Source of the DNA: Bolinopsis microptera | Lineage: Eukaryota > Ctenophora > Tentaculata > Lobata > Bolinopsidae | DNA length: 33,694 nt | NCBI RefSeq assembly: GCF_026151205.1 | Contig: NW_026971834.1 | Span: forward strand, 1-33,694 | Direction: 5' to 3' | In this document: piece by piece, positions 1-33,694 of the stretch | Numbering within the stretch: the stretch's first letter is position 1 | Layout of the letters: each line of letters opens with the position of its first letter | Notes under the pieces: model-generated | Database searches by the model: none | The model's input: only the letters and a program-made list of their open reading frames with translations | What the model was told of the DNA's origin: nothing | Translations under genes and position numbers: made by a program

Positions 1-8760
<8,760 letters not shown>

Positions 8761-11700
8761 GGGAAGGACCGGGGCCCGGGCCAGGGCCCAAAAGGGGAAG
8801 GCCCCGGGCCCGGCAGGACCCCCCCCAGGGAAAGGGAAACCCCGAAAACCCCCAGGGCCCCAAACCAAAGGGCCCCGGGCCAGGGCAGGGGCCCGGCCCC
8901 GGGCCCGGCCCGGGGGGGCCCCCCAGGGGCCCGGGGCGGACGACCGGGCAGGGGCAGGGGCCGGGCAGGGGCAGGGCCCCCCAGGGGCCCCGGGCCCGGG
9001 GAAACCCCCCAGGCCAGGAAAACCGGGGCCCGGGGCCCAGGGAAACAACCCAGGGGCCCCCCCCAGAAAACCCCGGGGAAGGGCCCGGGGAAGGGGGAGG
9101 GCCCGACGGGGAAACCCCCGGGGCCCGGACCCGGGCCCGGGGCCCGACCCCGGGGCCAGGCCCGGGGCCCGCAGGACAGGGGCACAACCGGACAACCCCG
9201 GGGCCCCAGGGGAGGCCAACAGGGGAAGGGCAGGGGCAGGCGGGCCCGGCCCCGGGAAGGGCCCCGGGCCCCGGCAGGGGCCCGAACAGGGGCCCGGGGC
9301 CCGGGGCAGGGCGGGCCCCAGGGGCCCCAGGAAAAAGGGCCCGGGGCAGACAGGGGGGCCCCCCCAACACCCCCCAACAGGGGCCCGGACCCGGGGGCAG
9401 ACGGGGCCCCAGGGGCGGGCGGGGAAGGGGGACCCGGCCCGGACAGGGGCCCGGGGCAGGAAAAAGGCAGGCAGGCAGGGACCCCGGGCCCGGCCCGACC
9501 CCAGGGGCAGGGGCCCGGGAAAAAAAACCCCCCGGGGCAGGGCAGGGCAGGGGCAGGGGCCCCGGGAAAGGGGCCCCGGGGCAACAGGGGCAGGGCCCCC
9601 AGGGACCCCCCAGGGCAGGACCGGGCCCAACCCCCAGGGGCCAACCCCCAGGACCCCCCAAAAAACAGACAGGGGCAGGGAAGGGGCCACCCGCCAGGGC
9701 AGGGCACCCCCCAGGGCGGACCCCAACAGGGAACAGGCAGGGGCCCGCCAAAAACCCCCCAGGGGAAAGGAAGGGGCCAGGACCCCGGGGCCCCAGGGGA
9801 GGGGCCCCCCAGGACCCCCCAGGGGCCCAACCCGACAGGGGCCCCGGGGCCCCCCAGAACAGGGCAGGCAGGGGCAACAGGCCCCAGGGGCAGACCCCGG
9901 GCCCCCGGGGCCCGACCGGCAGGGCCCCCCAGGGGAGAAGGCAGGGCCCGGGAAACCAAAACCCCCGGGGAGGACCCACCGGCAGGGCCCCCCAGGGCAG
10001 GGGCCCCCACCCCAAGGAAACAGGGAAAGGGAAACAGGCCCCAAAAAGGGCCCCCCAGGCCCCCCCAGAACCCCAGGGGCCCCGGGCCCCAGGGGGGAAC
10101 CCGGGCAAACAACCCGGACAGGGGCCCCCAGGGGCAGGGCAGGGGCCCGAACCAAAAGGGCCCCGGGGCCCCAGGGAAAAGGGCCGGACAGGCCCCCCCC
10201 AACAGGGGCCCGGGCCCCCAGGACCCCCGGGGAGGCCCAACCCGGGGCAGGGAAACCCCGGGGGGCCCGGACCCAGGGAAACCCCAGGGGCAGGGGCCCC
10301 CCGGGCCCAACAGGGGCAGGACAGGGGCCCGGAAACCCCGGGGGAAAACCCCCCCGACCCAGGGCCCCGGGGGCCCGGGGCCCCCAGGACAGGGAAGGGC
10401 CGGGGCCCCAGGGGCGACCCCAAAAAGGGCAGGGGGCCAACAGGGGCCCGGCCAAAAAGGCAGGGGCCAGGGGCAGGGCCGGAAGGGCCAAAAACCCAAA
10501 AGGGGCCCCCCAGGGGCCCCCCCCCCCAGGACCCGGCCCCCAGGAAAGGGACAGGGCCGGGGCAGGGCCCGGGGCAGGACCCCGGGGGAGGGGCCCAGGG
10601 GAGGACCCCGGGGCCCCAGACCACCCGGGGGCCAACAGGGGCCCCAGGGCCCCAGGACGGACGGGGCGGGGCCCGGGGCGAAAAACCCAGGGCCCCCCAG
10701 GGGAGGGGCCGGGGCAGGGGAAGGGGCCCCAGGGAAGGGGCAGGGGCCCCCAGGACCAAGCAGGGGCAGGCCCCGGCAGGCAGGGACCCGGGCAGGACGG
10801 GCCGGGAAGGGGCAGGGAAGGCAGGGCAGACCCCCAGGGGCAGGACCCCAGGACCAACCCCCCCCCAGGGGAAGGGGCAACCCGGAAGGGCCAACAGGGG
10901 CCCGAAACCCCGGCAGGGCAGGGGCCTAAGGGGAAGGCCCAAACAGGGAAAGGGGGGACAGGAAAGGGGCCCCGGCCCCGGGGAAGGGGAACAGGCCCCA
11001 GGGGCCCCGGGGCCCCAGGGGCAACCCCCCAGCAGGGCCCGGGCGGGCAGGGGCCCGACCCGGGGCCCGGGGAAGGGCAGGGGCCCCGGGGCAGGGGGGC
11101 CCCCGGGGAACCCCCCAGGGGCCCGGGAAACAGGACAGGGGCCCGGGCCGACCCGGGGCCAGGGGGGGAAAGGGGCCCCCCGGGGCCCCAGGGGAGGGGA
11201 AACAGGGACCCCGGGCGAAAGGGGCCCAAAAGACAGGGGACAAAGGACCCCCAGGGGCCCCAGGGCCCGGGCAGAACCCCGGACCCGGAAACCCGGGCAG
11301 GGGCAGGGGCCACAGGGGCCCCAGGGAACAGCCCCAGGGCAGGGGCAGGCCAGGGCCCGAGGGCCCCAGGGGAAACCCCGAAAGGGGGCCCCAGGCAGGG
11401 GCCCGCCCCAGGGGCAGGGGACCCAGGGAAGGGGCCCGGGGCCAAAAAACCAGGGGCCCGGGGCAGGGGCCAGGGGCAGGGCCGGCCCAAAGGGGCAGGG
11501 CAGGAAGGGCCCAACCCCGGCCGGACCCCGGGGCCCGGGGAGGGGCCCCGGGGCAGGGGCAGGGACTGGGCCCAGACAGGGGGCCAACCCCAGGGAACCC
11601 CCAGGCAGGGGCCAGGGCCCGGCCCCCCGGGGAGGGGCCCGCCCCGCCAGGGCCCGGGGCAGGCCCCGAACAGGCAGAAGGGCAACCCCCCAGGGAAAGG

Positions 11701-12670
11701 GGACCCCAGGGGGCAGGGGCAAACCCGGACCCCAGGACCCGGGGAAAACAAAAGACAGGGGCCAACCCCCAGACCCCCAAAGGGGCCCGGGGCCCGGGGG
11801 CAGGGGCAAGGGGCCCGGGCCCCCAGGGGCCAAAAACCCCCCCCAGGGGCCCGACCCGGGGCAGGGGCCCCCAGGACAGGGCAGGACCCGGGGAAACCCC
11901 AGGGGAGGGCAGGGGCCCGGAAACCCCAGGGGCCCCCAGGGCCAGGACAGGACCAAACCCGGGCAGGGGGGGGGGGGCCAGGGCAGGGACCAGGGAAACC
12001 CGGGAAGGGCCCCCCCGGGGAGGCCCCCAGGCCCGGGCAGAAACCCCCAACCCCCCCCAAAAAGACCCGGGGAAGGGCCCCAAACCAACCCGGGGCAAGG
12101 GGCCCGGACCGGACAGACAGGGGCCGGGGCCCCCACCCCCAGGACCCGGGCCCGGGGCCCGCAGGGGCAGAAGGCAACCCCGGGGCCCGGGGGCCAAAAG
12201 GACCAGGGGCAGGGAACCCCCCCAACAGCCCGGGACCCCCAACAGGGAAGAACAAACCGCCAGGGGGCCCCGGGGCCCGGGGCCCCCAACCCCAGGAACC
12301 AGGGCCCGGGGCCCGGGCCCAAAGACAGGGGCCCCGGGGCCGAGGAAGGACCGGCCCGGGGCCAGGGGCCCGGGAAACAGGGGCCCGGGGCCCGGGGCCC
12401 GGGGCCAGGACCAAGGGCAGACCCGGGAACAACAGGGGCCCCGGGGCCCCAGGACAGGGACCAGGGCCCCCAGGGCCCAACCCCGGGAACAGGGCCCGGG
12501 GGCCCCAGGGGAGGGCCCCAGGGGCAGAAAACAACCCCAAGGCAGGGGCGCCCCCCGGGGAAGGGAGGGGCCAGGGAAGGACAGGGCCACCGGGCCAACC
12601 CCCCAGGCCCCCCAGGGGCAACCGGGGCGGCCGGCACCCCCGGGCCCGGGGCCGGGCCCGGGCCCCCCCA

Positions 12671-12709
12671 GGGGCAGGGCAGGGGCAGGGGCAGGGGCAG
12701 GGGCAGGGC
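12671..12709. repeat. Short GGGGCA tandem repeat with one short unit
   Basis: Five GGGGCA units and one five-base GGGCA unit in second place, ending in GGGC. The single-G loss in one unit is the same kind of variant (G-run length change) that dominates the hexamer array at 29198-31407. Confidence 0.65.
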
Positions 12710-15518
12710 GGGGAAACCCGGACAGGGGTCCCGGGGCCCCACCAACAGGGAACCCCCCAGGGGGAAAAAAACCCCCCCCAGACCAGGACCCCGACCCACC
12801 CGACAGGGCCAGGGGCCCCCGGGCAGACACCCCCGGGGCAGGGCAGGGGCCCGGACCAGACCCCCCCCAGGGCCAGACCCGGACCCCCCAGGGGCAGGGA
12901 CACCCCAGGAAAACCCCGGGAAGGGCCGGGCAGCCCCCCCAGGGAGGGGGACCCGGGGCCCGGGGCCCCCAAAAGGGGCAGGGGCCCCCCAGGGGCAGGG
13001 GCAGACAGGGCAGGGGAGGGGCGGGAAGGACAACAAGGAAAAGGCCCCAGGGAAAAAAACCCCAACCCGGGGAGGGCCCCGAAAGGGGCAACAGGGGCCC
13101 CAGCAGGGGCCCCGGGGCCAACCCGGGACCCCCGGGGAGGGAAAGGGCAGGGCAGGGGGGACCCCACAGGAAACCCGGGAAAGGGAAAAACAGGGGCCCG
13201 GGGAAGGGGCAGGGGAAGGACCCCGGGCCAACAAGGGGAAAAGGGCAGGGGCCCCCCAGGGGGGGGCAGGGGAAGAACAGGGCAGGGCAGGCCCCGGACC
13301 CACCCGGCCCCGGGGCAACCCGGGGGGCCCCCCGGGCGGGGCAGGCAGGCCCCAAAAACAACCAACAGGACCCGGCCCCGGGGAAAGGGCCCGGGCAGAC
13401 AGGGGGGAACCCAAGGGGGCCCCAGGCCCCCAACCCCGGGGCGGGGAGGCCCCAGGGCCCGGGGCAGGACCAACAGGGCGGGCCCCAGGGCAGGGGCGGG
13501 CAACAGGAAGGGGAAGGGGCCCGGGGAGCCCGGGGAAGGGGCCCGACCCCAGGGCCCGGGGCCCGGAAAGGGAAAAACAGGGGCAGGGCCCCCGGGGCAG
13601 GGCAAACCCGGCCGGGGCAGGAAGGGCAGGGGAACCCCAAAACAGGGGCCCAGGGCAGGGCCGGGGAAAACAGGACCCGACAGGCCCCCAGGGGAAACCC
13701 GGGGCCAAAAGGCCCAACAGGACCCCGGACCCCAGGGGGGGCAGGGGAAGGGGGAGGGGAAGGCCCCGGGGCAGGGCCCGGGCCCGGGGCAGGAAAGGGG
13801 CCCCCAGCCCGGGCCCCGGGGCCCCAGGAACCCCAGACCCGGGCCCGGACCAGGGGCCCGAAGGGCGGGCAGGACAGGGCCCGGGGCCGGGCAGGGCCCG
13901 GGCCCAGGGGCAGGGGCCCCCCAGGCCCCCAGGGCGGGCAGGGGAGGACAGGGGAACAGGGGCAGGGGCAGCAGGGCAGGGAAAAAGGGCAGGGGGAACC
14001 CGGGGCCCAAAAGGGGCCCCACCCGGGGGAACCAGGAACGGGGAAGGGGAAGGCGGGGCAACAGGCCCCGGGGCCCAACCCCCCCGGGGCCGGGGAACAG
14101 GGGCAGGGGAAGACCCCAGGGGCAGGACGGACCCCGGGGCCCGGGACCCGGGCCAAAAGGGGCCAAAAGGGGAACCCCCGGGGCAGGGAAGGCCGGGGCA
14201 GGGGCCCGACCCCGGGGGGGCAGGGCCGGGCGGGCACAGGCCCCAGGCAGCCCCGGGCAGGGGCCCGGGGCAGGGAAGGGCAGGAAAGGGCCCCCAACCC
14301 GGGGCAACCCCGGGGCAGGGGCCCCGACCCGGGCAGGGCAGAAAACCCCCAACGGACAGGGGCCCACAGGGGAACAGGCCCGGGAAGGGGCCCGGGCCCC
14401 CCAGGGCAGGACCCGGGGAAACCCCCCAAAACCCCAGGGGCCCGGCCGGGAAAGGGGGAAGGGGCCACCCCGGGGCCCCAGGGGCCCGGGGCAGGGCCCA
14501 AAAGGGAAACCCCAAAGGGCCCCGGAAACAACCCCACAGGGAACCCGGGGAAGGGGCCCGGGGCGGGAAACCCCGGGGCCCGGGGCCCGGGGAAACCCGG
14601 GGGAACCCAAAAAGGCCCCCAGGGCAGGACCAGGGCAGACAGGGGCCCAAAAGCCAGGGAAGGGGCACCGGGGCAGGACCCCAGGGCAGGGGCAGGGGCC
14701 CCAGACCCCGGCCCGGGGAAGGGGCCCCAGGGGCCCGGGCCCCCCAAGGGGCCCAGGGGCAGGGGCCCCCAGGGGCAGGGGCGACCCCAGGGCCGGGCCA
14801 CAGGGGCAGCAGGGGCCCCAGGCCCGGCAAAAAACCCCCCAAGGACCCGGGGCAGGGGCCCAACCCGGCCCGACAGAAAGGGCCCCCCCAGGGCAGGAAA
14901 CCCCCCAGGGCAGGGGCCCGGGGGGGCAGGGCCAGGGCCCCGGGGCCAAAAGGGGCAGGACAGGGGCCCCGACCCGGGCGACAGGACCCGGAACGGGGCA
15001 GGGGAGGGGCCCCGGGCCCCCCCAGGGACCCCCCAGGCCCGGGGAAGGCCAGGGGAACCCGGGCCAGGACAGACCCGGGGCAGGGAAAACCCACCCGGGG
15101 AGGGGCCAACAGGGAAAAACCAGGGGAAAAACCCGCCCGGGGAGGCCGGGGCAGAAGGGGCCCGAAAACCCCGGGAAAGACCCGGGAAAAACAGGACAGC
15201 AGGGCCCCGGGACCCCACAGGGGCCCCAACACAGGACCGGGGCAGGGCCCGGACCCCAGGGGCAGGGGCAGGGAAAAGGGCCCCAGGGAAAACAGGACCC
15301 CAGGGGAAGGGGCCCGGGGCAGGGAACAGGCCCGGGCCCCAGGACAGGGCCCGCCCCAGGCAGGACCCGGGCACAGGGGCCCGGGGCCCCGAACCCAGGA
15401 CCAAAAGAAACCCCGGGCCCGGGCCCCCAGCCCGGGCCCCAGGCAGGGGGGAAACCCGGGCCCCAGGCCCCGGGGCCAGGGAAGGGCGGGAAACAAACAA
15501 AGGAAAAGGGCCCCGGGG

Positions 15519-33694
<18,176 letters not shown>

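Overview
This window does not look like a gene-bearing region of any organism I can name. Almost the whole + strand is written with three letters, A, C and G. Reading by eye I count only 24 T in 33,694 bases, and none before position 10,927. The sequence is low-complexity throughout: G-runs, A-runs, CCC blocks and CAGG words, two giant homopolymers and one hexamer satellite-like array. I recognise no protein family, tRNA, rRNA, insertion sequence, CRISPR array, promoter or origin, so no taxon can be inferred.

The missing T explains the apparent coding capacity. Every stop codon, read on either strand, needs a T on the + strand or its A partner on the - strand, so all frames stay open for kilobases. 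On the + strand every usual start (ATG, GTG, TTG, CTG) also needs T, so almost no + frame can begin. On the - strand CAG, CAA and CAC supply endless CTG, TTG and GTG starts. The result is seven very long apparent frames, six of them on the - strand, all with ten-letter or dipeptide-repeat translations that no known folded protein resembles. I annotate none as a gene.

Layout: (1) 1-6405, G/A-dominant text with CAGG and CCCGG words and no T; (2) 6406-8130, an uninterrupted run of 1,725 G; (3) 8131-8760, more varied A/C/G text rich in CAGACAGG-like words; (4) 8761-28342, G-run/C-run text (GGGGCCCC, CCCCAGGGG) holding 17 of the 24 T, with C-runs lengthening over its last 0.9 kb; (5) 28343-28589, an uninterrupted run of 247 A; (6) 28590-29197, varied A/C/G text much like segment 3; (7) 29198-31407, a 2.2 kb ACAGGG array with about 28 unit-length variants; (8) 31408-33694, an almost pure A/G tract. 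The order simple text, homopolymer, varied text, new simple regime occurs twice.

My inference is that the window is most likely a sequencing, assembly or computer-generated artefact rather than natural DNA. If natural, it would be an extreme purine-strand, G-quadruplex-prone satellite-like region. The sequence alone cannot fully separate these. The parts most worth checking against raw data are the hexamer array (indels confined to G-run length, homogeneous core, degenerate edges) and the two homopolymers. No exciting new biological system is supported.
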